From Alteromonadaceae bacterium 2753L.S.0a.02 (lineage in GTDB: Bacteria > Pseudomonadota > Gammaproteobacteria > Pseudomonadales > Cellvibrionaceae), in assembly GCA_007827375.1 (NCBI GenBank), contig VISH01000002.1, positions 4,117,001 through 4,181,000 of the forward strand: a DNA stretch of 64,000 bases, given 5' to 3'. Made by a program: the position numbers and the translations under genes. Of the stretch, positions 8,138-17,431 are shown in pieces. Numbering within the stretch: position 1 is the stretch's first letter; every line of letters begins with the position of its first letter. The notes beneath the pieces are model-generated. The model saw only the letters and a list, made by a program, of their open reading frames with translations. It ran no database searches and had not been told where the DNA came from.

Positions 8138-9238
8138 AAAATCACTTCGGCAAATTGCAATCCCGATTTAGTTTGCGAACTCGCGCAACTCCGTTTTCTA
8201 AGAGTTAAGAACATGTAGCACTAAAACGCCACCATCGAAATTTTTGAAAGCTATTTCTATTGGTGAGATCGATAGGTAAATTTGTTGTTTTTTATTCCAT
8301 AGAAAAATAACAGGGTATTGCTATCTTTTTGATTTTACTGAAGTTTATTATGAAACAAGCTGTCTGACGCCAAAATCATTCTGCTATTCAGTTATATACC
8401 ACATACAAGGGAGAACAAATTTGTCTACGGTGGCGTCGTTCAGAAAATAGACCCTCAAATCAACATTCTTTTTAGCGATTAAATTGCGCGTCTTTACACC
8501 TAAAAATTAATCCGCAGTAAATTAGTTTGTCGTAATTTACTGAAACTAACATAGAGCGACACACTCAGTGCTGTTATATTAGAGTTTGATAAATTTAGGT
8601 ACGCGAGCGTCACACGGCTACGCTTCCTGCCTAGCCTCGAGGTAAGCACCCAAACTGACAAAATTAGGAGCCTGTACATCGCTCTCAAACTTATAGCTGG
8701 CAGAACAATCGGATTTAAAGCAATTCATGTAATTATCATTGGCAGGGCTAGCGACCCGCAAAAACGATTACAATTTTAGCGAGGAGAATTTTATACTTGA
8801 GCCTTCTTTTTCAAAAATTAGTTTTACACTTAACAGACTAAAAAGTTGATGCTGGGGAGCATTGAGCGAGCTATGTCTAAACGAGGCGCCTCGTTGGCAC
8901 GAAATTTTTTGAAATCAGAAGTAAATTCGCGGAAGGTAATCACAGGGTCAAATCGGTTTTTATTACGAGCCAGAAAAAATAGCGACCTGTTGCTATGCGT
9001 AAACCATTTATAATGGAAACTGAGTCAGCTACTCCCACATCGAATTATCTCAATTTTTTTACGTTTCAGAGCATTAATAAGCGGTGCAGCAGCTTAAAAT
9101 AGCATTGCAGTTTGAAATGCGTATTCTTCAGGGCTTATTTTATAACTTGAGCGTCCAAATATTAAGCAATCAATAACCATAGAATAATCTTTAGAATTAC
9201 GCCACACACTAAAATTCTCTGCCTTTGGGGAGGCAAAC
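8138..9238. other. 1.1-kb region without a convincing gene
   Basis: The region lies between the divergent GTPase cluster and the Kef-type antiporter gene. It is AT-rich and stops interrupt all frames; the longest open frame (8500-8688, minus) has no ribosome site or recognisable protein pattern. A perfect 16-base palindrome sits at 8880-8895. A GGGAGG ribosome site for the antiporter lies at 9228-9233. It probably holds two divergent promoters and possibly a small RNA. Confidence 0.5.
8880..8895. promoter_or_regulatory. Perfect 16-base palindrome
   Basis: AACGAGGCGCCTCGTT is its own reverse complement. With no loop it is a better candidate for a dimeric regulator site than for a hairpin. It stands alone in the 1.1-kb non-coding stretch, about 340 bases before the antiporter start. 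A chance occurrence is possible. Confidence 0.4.
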
Positions 9239-11017
9239 ATGGATCACCACGGCATTCTCATTTTACTTGCCTATTTACTCGCTGCGATGATTGCAGTACC
9301 ACTTTTTAAGCGCCTTGGCTTGGGAGCTATTCTAGGTTACTTGGTAGCTGGAGCAGTGATAGGCCCACAAGTTTTAAAAATAGTGACTAACCCCGCTGAC
9401 GCTATGCATCTCGCGGAATATGGTGTGGTGATGTTGTTGTTTGTTATCGGCCTCGAACTCAACCCAACCAAACTGTGGGATATGCGCATTCAGGTTTCAC
9501 TGCTGGGCGGCGGGCAGCTCATTATCTCAGCCGCCCTGATTGCCGCAAGCTGTAAATATTTATTTGGTTTCGATTGGCACTTGGCCGTTTTACTGGGTTT
9601 AACCTTGGGTCTTTCCTCCACCGCGTTTGCAGTACAACTTATGGACGAGCAAGGTGTAATGGGCATGGATTTAGGTCGTAAAGGTTTTGCCATGCTGTTG
9701 CTGCAAGATATGGCGGTTATCCCAATACTTTTACTGGTCAGCGCCTGGGCACCAGCAGCAGCGCACAATACCGACCATACGCTGCCATGGTGGCTTGGCC
9801 CTCTGGCCATTGTTGCCGTGTTGCTGGCCGGTCGGTTTGCAATAAATCCCGTATTAAAAATAATCGCCTGTAGCGATATACGTGAGCTACTCACTGCCGC
9901 GGCACTGTTTATTGTTATTGGCACCGCTTTTTTAATGCAAAGTGTCGGGCTCTCAATGGGATTGGGCGCATTCCTCGCGGGAATCGTGTTAGCCAATTCC
10001 AGTTTCAGACACCAACTCGAAACCGATATCGAACCCTTTAAGGGCTTGTTGTTGGGGTTATTTTTTATTGCAGTCGGCATGACACTCGATTTGAACCTGC
10101 TTACCACTAAACCCCTGATTATTTTTGGTCTTGCGCTGGCGCTTATGCTATTAAAAATGCTTGTGATTACAGGCTTGTGCCAGCTTCGCAAAACAACGCT
10201 TAGCGATGCCATAACCTTGGGTTTAATGCTCTCGCAAGGTGGGGAGTTTGCCTTCGTCGTGCTCACTAAAATGGTTAACTTCGGCGTTGCCGAAAGCTGG
10301 ATACGCGATCACGTTGTTATTGTGGTGGGCATTTCTATGGCGCTTACCTCACCACTGGTTATGATTTTTAATTGGATGTCAGCTAAAAAAGCCACTAATA
10401 CTCGGGAATATGACACCATAGAAAGTGAAGAACCGGAGGTCATCATTGCTGGTCTGGGCCGCTTTGGACAAATATCCGCGCGTATTTTAACGGCTAACGC
10501 AATGCACTTCTCTGCCTTAGATAAAGACGCGAGCCACGTGGATTTTGTGCGCAGATTCGGTAATAAAATATATTTTGGTGACGCTACACGACTCGACCTG
10601 CTCCATGCAGCAGGCTTGGAGCACGCACGTATCCTGGTGGTTGCTGTCGACGATATGGAACAATCCATGGAGATCGTAGAAAAGGTTAAGGAAGTGCGAC
10701 CCGATATTAAAATTGTTGCACGTGCCCGAAACCGAGCTCACGCTTACCAACTCATCGATAAGAAAGTCGATTTCGTCGTGAGGGAAACTTTTGAAAGTGG
10801 CTTGCTCGCAGCACAACATACGCTGGAATTATTAGGCTTTACTGAAGGCCAGGCTCTTTCCAAGGTTGAGCTTTTCCGACAACAAGACGAACGCCTACTA
10901 GAAACCGCTGCAGAATACAAAGATGATATGGAAAAACTTCAAGCGATTGCTCAGCAAGGAAGAAAAGAACTGGAAGAGTTGTTTAAGCGCGATACCGCAC
11001 CTAAAAACTCTTCGTAA
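9239..11017 (+). CDS. Kef-type K+/H+ antiporter (CPA2) with RCK/TrkA-N domain
   Basis: 592 residues. About twelve to thirteen membrane segments form a CPA2 Na+/H+-exchanger domain (about 5-380). Conserved blocks include GLGAILGYLVAGAVIGP, LFVIGLELNP, GLSSTAFAVQLM, HQLETDIEPFKGLLLGLFFIAVGM (the regulatory loop of KefB/KefC) and LSQGGEFAFVV. A cytoplasmic RCK/TrkA-N domain begins with the nucleotide-binding AGLGRFGQISARIL (about 404-418). Kef proteins release K+ when glutathione adducts of electrophiles bind, acidifying and protecting the cell. Whether this is KefB or KefC type cannot be settled, and no KefF/KefG partner is adjacent. The strong GGGAGG ribosome site fixes the start. Confidence 0.92.
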   Translation: MDHHGILILLAYLLAAMIAVPLFKRLGLGAILGYLVAGAVIGPQVLKIVTNPADAMHLAEYGVVMLLFVIGLELNPTKLWDMRIQVSLLGGGQLIISAALIAASCKYLFGFDWHLAVLLGLTLGLSSTAFAVQLMDEQGVMGMDLGRKGFAMLLLQDMAVIPILLLVSAWAPAAAHNTDHTLPWWLGPLAIVAVLLAGRFAINPVLKIIACSDIRELLTAAALFIVIGTAFLMQSVGLSMGLGAFLAGIVLANSSFRHQLETDIEPFKGLLLGLFFIAVGMTLDLNLLTTKPLIIFGLALALMLLKMLVITGLCQLRKTTLSDAITLGLMLSQGGEFAFVVLTKMVNFGVAESWIRDHVVIVVGISMALTSPLVMIFNWMSAKKATNTREYDTIESEEPEVIIAGLGRFGQISARILTANAMHFSALDKDASHVDFVRRFGNKIYFGDATRLDLLHAAGLEHARILVVAVDDMEQSMEIVEKVKEVRPDIKIVARARNRAHAYQLIDKKVDFVVRETFESGLLAAQHTLELLGFTEGQALSKVELFRQQDERLLETAAEYKDDMEKLQAIAQQGRKELEELFKRDTAPKNSS

Positions 11018-11074
11018 GGAATGTCACAGCCTGCGAGGTAACCTCTGAAAAATGGCTTATTTTCAAGTGGTTTC

Positions 11075-13330
11075 CTAAAGAGCTATGCGAACAATAGCCG
11101 ACGTTAATTCCGGCAATTTAATTTTCAAAGTTGCCTGAACCGCATCATAGTCTGCCTTAATGAGCTTCCCGGCAACCGTTATCTGTTTTGGTGCGTTATT
11201 AAGGTACACGGTTAATTCAGTAGTTGTGGCCAAGCTAGGAACGGCAATTTCGAGATTATTGCCATTGCGAGCTGCTCGAATGCGTTTTTGAAATTTATCC
11301 ACGAGGTCTTTGTAGATAAATTCAACCTCATCTCCGGATAATCCAGGGTTAACATGCACCTTTAGCTCCCCCCCATCAGGCTTCCAGACTTCGCGATTTC
11401 CCAATGGGAAATCGCCAGTGATAAAGATGGAATTTTGTTTAATGAAGCGAGGCAAACTATCCAGGGTAACAGGCAGTTCGATTGTTTTCCCTCCTTTGAA
11501 GGTCTCTGCAGGCTTATCAAAATTACGCCAGGTTCCTTCCGGCAAATACAATTTTCGTATTTTATTCTGATCAAAAACCGGGGCCGCCAGGATTGCATCG
11601 CCGAGATAAAATTGATCCCACACATCCCAGGTGTTTTTATCGTGTAAATGCACATATGCCAATGGTTTCATCAAAACGCCAGTGGTCTCACTGGTGTTTG
11701 CCAGCGAGTACAAATAGGGCAAAAACTGCATGCGATCTTCGCAGATCTTTCGAAACCGTGCCTGGAAGTCCTCATTATATTGCCACGGCATACGGTCTTT
11801 GCCATCACCGCCGGCGCCATCCAATTTAATTTCAAATAAGCCGCTTAAACTACCAGCCTGCAACCAACGAGTATAGAGATCCTCGGGAATAAAACCCTCA
11901 CCCTGATAACCACCTACATCGGTTCCCCACACAGGAAAACCCATAAAAGCGCTGCGCATGGCATTGGCAAAATTGGCACGCATGCCATCAAAAGTTGTGC
12001 GGGGGTCGCCGCCCCAAATTGCAGACAAGTAAGGTTGTGAGCGGTGAATCGCAGCACGTGCAAAGGTGACATTATCCGCTGGCCAGGTTTGCTCCAATAC
12101 CTCGTGATGTGCTTTTGCCATGAGATAGGCATATTTATTGTGGCGCTGCTGGGTGGGTGTCCCATCAGACCAAGGTTCATGCAACGGGAGCGCCTCATCA
12201 GCTCGATCTATTTTGTGACCTTTAACGCCTATCTCATGCTGCAATGTACGCAGTCGCTGTTGATAAGCCGTAACGCTCATTCCATCGCTCAAATCGATAT
12301 AAGAAAATTTTCCCTGCAGATGCCGGTTAAACACTTCGTCACCAAACGTTGCCGGCGATACCCAGGTCATAAATTCGAGATGAAATTTTTCATTTAATGT
12401 TGCTATCCAATTTTTGGGGTCACTAAAACCTTTACTGAAATTCATTTTTGACCAGGCGTGCGCACCGTCGCTATAAGGTCTGTCAACGAACCACGATGTG
12501 AACGGGATTTTCATCTCAGTAAGACGAGCTACATCATCAATTATTTCTTTTGCTCCGCCATTATTTTGGTCGCGCCAACCTACTGGCCCCATGGCCCAAG
12601 CGGGTACCGGTTTGGGGTGACCTATTAATTTGAAGTAATGCTTATGGATCGCTGTACCATCTGCGCCGATAAAAACGTACCAATCCAAGGTTCCCGTGTT
12701 GTGATGGATGTAATTTTTACCATTGATCGCAAACTGATAGCGACCACTGGCAAAACTGTCAAAAAACGCACCGTAGCCTTGGCTGCTCATATAAAACGCA
12801 GAAAACGCACTGGCATAATTTTCGAAAAAGGTTGCTCCTTCGGCCGTCACATCCACATCAACGCTTGCACCGGTTAAATCTGGCGACAAACGATTATCTG
12901 GCTGTAAAGGGGCGGAAAGCCCAAAGAAATGGTCTCCTAGATAATCAAGTTCCAAACCCACTTGATTGCCCCAACTGGGATTCGCGTAGAAGCGAAAACC
13001 ACCTTCTACCGCAGAAATAGTTACGGAAATTTCTCGCGGTTCCGTATCGAAGGCGGTGTGATAATATTCGACATCTGCGGGCAAACTGCCCGTCAGCTGA
13101 ATATGATTGGACGTTGCTTCCTCAACACGCCAATGTCGCAGCGGAAAATAATTAAAATTAAAACCGGTTAGCTTTATAAGCACGCGTTGTTGGTCACGTA
13201 TTTCAATAAATTGTTCAGTTACCTGTAATTCCGCACCTTGGCTTTTTAATTGTGCCAGTGGCTTCGCCAGCGCATTCAATGACACAAGCAAAAAAAACAA
13301 CACACAAACTATCCATTGGTTTTTATTCAT
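11075..13330 (-). CDS. Secreted GH31 alpha-glycosidase
   Basis: 751 residues. Signal peptide (QWIVCVLFFLLVSLNALA), N-terminal beta-sandwich (to about 230), then the GH31 (beta/alpha)8 barrel. The probable nucleophile is Asp375 in GHKIDRADE, equivalent to the KTDFGE aspartate of YicI. The probable acid/base is Asp442 in IWGGDPRTTFDG. VWGTDVGGY and C-terminal beta domains complete the family pattern. GH31 includes alpha-glucosidases, alpha-xylosidases and others; specificity is unclear. It starts 19 bases after the stop of the six-hairpin protein gene on the same strand, so the two form an operon and probably act on the same oligosaccharide in the periplasm. Confidence 0.88.
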   Translation of the reverse strand: MNKNQWIVCVLFFLLVSLNALAKPLAQLKSQGAELQVTEQFIEIRDQQRVLIKLTGFNFNYFPLRHWRVEEATSNHIQLTGSLPADVEYYHTAFDTEPREISVTISAVEGGFRFYANPSWGNQVGLELDYLGDHFFGLSAPLQPDNRLSPDLTGASVDVDVTAEGATFFENYASAFSAFYMSSQGYGAFFDSFASGRYQFAINGKNYIHHNTGTLDWYVFIGADGTAIHKHYFKLIGHPKPVPAWAMGPVGWRDQNNGGAKEIIDDVARLTEMKIPFTSWFVDRPYSDGAHAWSKMNFSKGFSDPKNWIATLNEKFHLEFMTWVSPATFGDEVFNRHLQGKFSYIDLSDGMSVTAYQQRLRTLQHEIGVKGHKIDRADEALPLHEPWSDGTPTQQRHNKYAYLMAKAHHEVLEQTWPADNVTFARAAIHRSQPYLSAIWGGDPRTTFDGMRANFANAMRSAFMGFPVWGTDVGGYQGEGFIPEDLYTRWLQAGSLSGLFEIKLDGAGGDGKDRMPWQYNEDFQARFRKICEDRMQFLPYLYSLANTSETTGVLMKPLAYVHLHDKNTWDVWDQFYLGDAILAAPVFDQNKIRKLYLPEGTWRNFDKPAETFKGGKTIELPVTLDSLPRFIKQNSIFITGDFPLGNREVWKPDGGELKVHVNPGLSGDEVEFIYKDLVDKFQKRIRAARNGNNLEIAVPSLATTTELTVYLNNAPKQITVAGKLIKADYDAVQATLKIKLPELTSAIVRIAL

Positions 13331-13349
13331 AAGAATCCCCGTGTTTTAA

Positions 13350-15488
13350 TTATAAATTGGCCGATAGTCCTTCAGAGCGAACGGTCCAGCTACCATCGTT
13401 GGGAAATCCAGGCGCGGGTGCATCTGGCGCACCTGACCAACCCGCCACCAACATCGCAACCGCAGACAGAAGCGCGCCATTAGCGGGTAAATAAACACGC
13501 AACCCGGAGCCGCCCTGTGGTACATGGCCATTTTTTAAATAATGATTGTGCGTGAGATCGGCGAGCAAAATATCGACAGCGGTTTGGGGGCGCCCAAGTC
13601 GCGCGGCGGTCATAGCGATCATCGGGTAATCCCAGCCCCAGATTTTTTCCTGCCAATCCCAATTTTTCAACACCGCGTCCAAGGTATTCCGCATCATGCT
13701 AATGTCGACAGATTTATCAACCAAGAGCCCATATGCGCCGAGCATACTGGGGTGATCTTTGCGACTCTCAAGTTTGTCGAAAGTGTCAGGAATGGCTTCC
13801 ATAGCCACGTATTTTTGATCTTTTACAGGCAGTTTCGCAAGATTATTCAAAACCTGTATCCAAAGTTTTGGGATAGGCTCGCCGAGACGCATACGCCAAC
13901 TGCAGGCAATCTGCAAAGCAAAGCGCCAATAGGCTAATTCAAATGTTGGGTTGCGGGTTTCTGTAGGCTCGTAAATTTCCTGGGCGATCCATATAGGTGG
14001 CAGCAAACTGTAGCGTTTTTCATCTTCCTGCCAAACCAGCATTGCGCTCATCGCTTTTGCAGTTTCGTCCACCAGTTCGGCAAATTCCTCCAGCCACTGT
14101 TTGTTATTGGTAGTCTGGTATAACAGTTCCGCAAGGTGTATGGGTTGGGGTTGATTCCAGATAATCAGCGGATTTCCACCGGGGCTCTCGCGATTGTCGG
14201 GGCCCACCATTTTCGCCCAGCGTGCTCCCTCAAGTCCACGCTCTTGAGCCACAGCCTGAGCACTGGGGATGTGCGCTTTAAACCAGCGTAAAACCCTCAC
14301 AGCCTGCTCCGGCTGATTCCATAAAATCCAGTGCGCAGTATGCCACCACATCATTTCCGTGTGATGCTTGCCGTACCAGGAACTGTTGGTTAAACCGGTT
14401 TCCTGTGCGGGAATGGCCGCACGGCTTTGAATTGCAAGAAGGTAACGCGATAAAATAATACGGCGCTGCAATTCGATGGCCCGTGGATCGCGACTCGCGG
14501 TAACATCAACAAAACCGCCGCGGCTCCAAAAGCCTTCCCAATGCTCGCGGTTTTCCTGAATTTCCTGTGCAAAGCTTACCGCAAAATTTTGTGGTTTTAG
14601 TTGTGAAAAGTTCACGGCAAACACTAAACGCGACTGATTATTCGCTACGCTTAAACGCCAGTGATGCGCTGCAATTTTTTTAAAAATAGCCTCGCCCTGC
14701 CAGCTTACAGAAACAAAATGTGTTGTATTGTCGATTTGCCGTAAGAGAAGCGTATACCCTCTACCGGATGCAAGCAGCGCGGTACTGTGTTCATCTGCGC
14801 TACCAAAATCAATTGCCGGGGTATTTTTTACAGCAAGGTCATACCCCCGAGGAAACCGAAAATCCACCGCGAGACGTTTATTTTTTAATAGATTTGAATG
14901 AACTTCTGCGAATACAGTATCGGACTGCTGGCTCGCAAAGGTCGTCACATTAACGGTTTGATCTTCCAGTGCGAATTGGCTATGTAACTCTCCCTGCCAC
15001 AACTGTAGTTGTTGTGAAACGGTTTTTGGGAGCTCCGACAGTTTACTTCCATCCAAGGTAAAACCAATTTGGGACAAGGGTAAATCGTGCGGGTTTTTGC
15101 GTAACCACTGCCCCGCAGCGGCATCCATATTGGTTGGAAAAGCCACCTGATGCCCATAGGCGGTATAATTTTTCGAAGCATCCGCAAGCGTATAAGTTTT
15201 TGTCGCAGCTCGGCTATGCCACGCCCAACGCGCTTTGGTTTCCAAAGGAATACCCGAATTAAAATATTGCTCGGGGAAGGTTTGTAAACCGGTAACATCC
15301 GCTGTAAAGGTGAAGCCACCGTTACCAACACTGAAAGGCGCTTGCAGATCGATACCGGAGAGCGATGGGCTAAAGCGATCCACAATCGCCTTGCGATCAA
15401 TTTTCGCGTTTGGCGAAACAGCGCCGCTGTTGCTAGAGATCAGTAGAATTAGAATCCCAATGAGCAGAAAATACTCTTTATTATTCAT
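13350..15488 (-). CDS. Periplasmic six-hairpin glycosidase-like protein
   Basis: 712 residues from the ATG at 15488; an in-frame TTG at 15500 is possible. A signal peptide (YFLLIGILILLISSNSGA) is followed by an N-terminal beta-sandwich (about 40-310) and a helical (alpha/alpha)6-barrel region. The barrel contains TNSSWYGKHHTEMMWWHTAHW (a Glu placed as a likely catalytic acid) followed by repeated Trp-rich helices and IWGWDYPMIAMTAARLGR. This resembles the GH65/GH15/GH95 superfamily of six-hairpin glycosidases, but I cannot assign a CAZy family. Pairing with the downstream GH31 gene suggests sequential attack on one glycan. It is divergent from the uxaA-like gene, with 100 bases between. Confidence 0.7.
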   Translation of the reverse strand: MNNKEYFLLIGILILLISSNSGAVSPNAKIDRKAIVDRFSPSLSGIDLQAPFSVGNGGFTFTADVTGLQTFPEQYFNSGIPLETKARWAWHSRAATKTYTLADASKNYTAYGHQVAFPTNMDAAAGQWLRKNPHDLPLSQIGFTLDGSKLSELPKTVSQQLQLWQGELHSQFALEDQTVNVTTFASQQSDTVFAEVHSNLLKNKRLAVDFRFPRGYDLAVKNTPAIDFGSADEHSTALLASGRGYTLLLRQIDNTTHFVSVSWQGEAIFKKIAAHHWRLSVANNQSRLVFAVNFSQLKPQNFAVSFAQEIQENREHWEGFWSRGGFVDVTASRDPRAIELQRRIILSRYLLAIQSRAAIPAQETGLTNSSWYGKHHTEMMWWHTAHWILWNQPEQAVRVLRWFKAHIPSAQAVAQERGLEGARWAKMVGPDNRESPGGNPLIIWNQPQPIHLAELLYQTTNNKQWLEEFAELVDETAKAMSAMLVWQEDEKRYSLLPPIWIAQEIYEPTETRNPTFELAYWRFALQIACSWRMRLGEPIPKLWIQVLNNLAKLPVKDQKYVAMEAIPDTFDKLESRKDHPSMLGAYGLLVDKSVDISMMRNTLDAVLKNWDWQEKIWGWDYPMIAMTAARLGRPQTAVDILLADLTHNHYLKNGHVPQGGSGLRVYLPANGALLSAVAMLVAGWSGAPDAPAPGFPNDGSWTVRSEGLSANL

Positions 15489-15588
15489 AGTATCGCGCAA
15501 AGTTCATGGGGTTTGAGATAACCCAATGGTACACTAATGACCACCATGCGTCTGTAGACACGCCGCTAACCTGGCAAGCATTCCTTTT

Positions 15589-17124
15589 ATGAACAAACTC
15601 CTAAAAATTCACCCCCACGATAACACCGCAACAGCGTTACAAGCGTTACAAATTGGTGATGAAGTCGCCTACAGCGACGAAAAGCTCAAGAACCTGGCCA
15701 TTGCACAAAGTATCACCAAAATGCACAAGGTTGCATTGGAGGATATACCCGCAGGTGCCGCCATAAAAAAATACGGGCAAATTATTGGCTTTGCCTCGCA
15801 GTCAATCCGCAAAGGTGAGCATGTGCACACGCACAATTGTGAAATGGGCGAGGTTTCCAAAGACTATGCTATTTCGCAGGCCTATCATCCCTGGAAAGTA
15901 TTACCCGAAGCGGAACGTGTGGGTTTTATGGGGTACCGCCGTCCGGGGGGCAAAACCGGCACTCGTAATTATATTGGAATTATCACGTCGGTTAATTGCT
16001 CGGCCACTGTGGCACAGCAAATCGCACAACACTATAACAGTGCCACATTTCATGAAGAATGGTCCAATGTCGATGGTATTGTTGCGCTCACTCATAGTGG
16101 TGGCTGCGGAATGCGCCACAACGATGAAGGCTATCGTATGCTTCAGCGCACGTTTGAGGGTTTCGCCAAGCACCCCAATTTCGGGGGGATCTTACTGGTT
16201 GGCCTGGGTTGCGAAACCATGCAAATTGAAGAGGTGATGGCGCAGAGTGGCCTGCACAACAACGCCCAATTTCAAGCCTTCACCATTCAACAACGCGGCG
16301 GCTCAAAGCAAGCCATTGCCGCAGGTATTTCCGCAATCGATGCGATGTTGCCACAAGTTAACACCTGCAATCGTGAATTCTCTCCAGCCAGCGATCTGGT
16401 GATGGCAGTGCAATGCGGTGGATCGGATGCTTTTTCTGGTTTTACGGCCAACCCCGCTCTTGGACTGGCCGCAGATTTAATGGTGAGCAATGGCGGCACC
16501 GTAATTTATTCCGAAACACCCGAAATATTTGGTGCAGAACATTTACTGACACGCCGGGCGGAAAGTGATGCAGTTGCGCAACAACTGCTGGAGCGCATCG
16601 CCTGGTGGCAAAGTTATACTCAAATGCACGGGTTTGATCTCGACAACAATCCCTCACCGGGCAACAAAGTCGGCGGTTTAACCACCATTATGGAAAAATC
16701 ACTGGGCGCACAGGCAAAAAGTGGCAACTCGCCTCTAATGGCGGTTTACCATTATGCGGAACCCATAACCCGCTCTGGACTGGTTTTTATGGATAGCCCA
16801 GGGTTCGACCCGGTATCTGTTACCGGGCAAGTGGCGAGCGGAGCAAACATTGTTTGTTTCACCACTGGGCGTGGCTCTGCTTACGGCTGTAAACCTGTAC
16901 CCAGCATTAAATTGTGCAGTAATAGCGATACTTTTCGCAGCATGCAAGATGATATGGACATCAACTGTGGCCTTGTTATTGATGGCGAGCAAACCTTACA
17001 ACAAATGGGTGACACCATTTTTGAACAGGTCTTGGCAGTCGCATCCGGTAAAAAAACTCAAAGTGAAATACTCGGTTACGGCGATGCAGAATTTAACCCA
17101 TGGAAAATCGGCGCTGTACTATAG
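15589..17124 (+). CDS. uxaA: UxaA/GarD-family sugar-acid dehydratase (altronate dehydratase-like)
   Basis: 511 residues. An N-terminal SAF domain (about 1-85, KIHPHDN, EDIPAGAAIKKYGQIIGFA, GEHVHTHN) precedes the main dehydratase domain with conserved blocks GCGMRHNDEGYR, VGLGCET, AVQCGGSDAFSGFTANPALG, ETPEIFGAEHLL, NPSPGNKVGGLTTIMEKSLG and FTTGRGSAYG. UxaA removes water from D-altronate to give 2-keto-3-deoxygluconate, in galacturonate breakdown; GarD does the same for galactarate. The FGAEHLL block, the HVHTHN motif and the length favour UxaA, but GarD-like activity is not excluded. It is divergent from the glycosidase operon, suggesting a link to pectin or uronic-acid use. Confidence 0.82.
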   Translation: MNKLLKIHPHDNTATALQALQIGDEVAYSDEKLKNLAIAQSITKMHKVALEDIPAGAAIKKYGQIIGFASQSIRKGEHVHTHNCEMGEVSKDYAISQAYHPWKVLPEAERVGFMGYRRPGGKTGTRNYIGIITSVNCSATVAQQIAQHYNSATFHEEWSNVDGIVALTHSGGCGMRHNDEGYRMLQRTFEGFAKHPNFGGILLVGLGCETMQIEEVMAQSGLHNNAQFQAFTIQQRGGSKQAIAAGISAIDAMLPQVNTCNREFSPASDLVMAVQCGGSDAFSGFTANPALGLAADLMVSNGGTVIYSETPEIFGAEHLLTRRAESDAVAQQLLERIAWWQSYTQMHGFDLDNNPSPGNKVGGLTTIMEKSLGAQAKSGNSPLMAVYHYAEPITRSGLVFMDSPGFDPVSVTGQVASGANIVCFTTGRGSAYGCKPVPSIKLCSNSDTFRSMQDDMDINCGLVIDGEQTLQQMGDTIFEQVLAVASGKKTQSEILGYGDAEFNPWKIGAVL

Positions 17125-17431
17125 AGTTCAAAACAAAGCGTCTGTATAACCCGTGTTAGATAGATCTCCTGGTTAATATTACACGCCGCGAATTGCCTTA
17201 TCCGCAGCCACCGGGAATTTCTTTGAGATAGGGTCAACCAACAAGTTTTGATAATCTCTGATTAACCGCAGTACCCGTTTGCAGTTCGCCATACCCTATT
17301 TTTCCAAAAAATATCGAGCACATGGGCATAGTCTGAGCTAACCCCACATGCACCAACGTGATATTCCGACACATTAAAAATGCGTGCTGCCGCGCTCAAC
17401 TTTTAAAAAAAACGTACACCCACAGCTTGTT
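17125..17431. other. Intergenic region between convergent genes
   Basis: About 300 bases between the ends of the uxaA-like gene and the outer-membrane barrel gene. I see no gene, and no hairpin with a T-run. Confidence 0.5.

Noticed and set aside
8500..8688. Minus-strand frame of 62 codons in the gene-free region
   Set aside because: No ribosome site, no signal peptide or family pattern, not near a plausible promoter.
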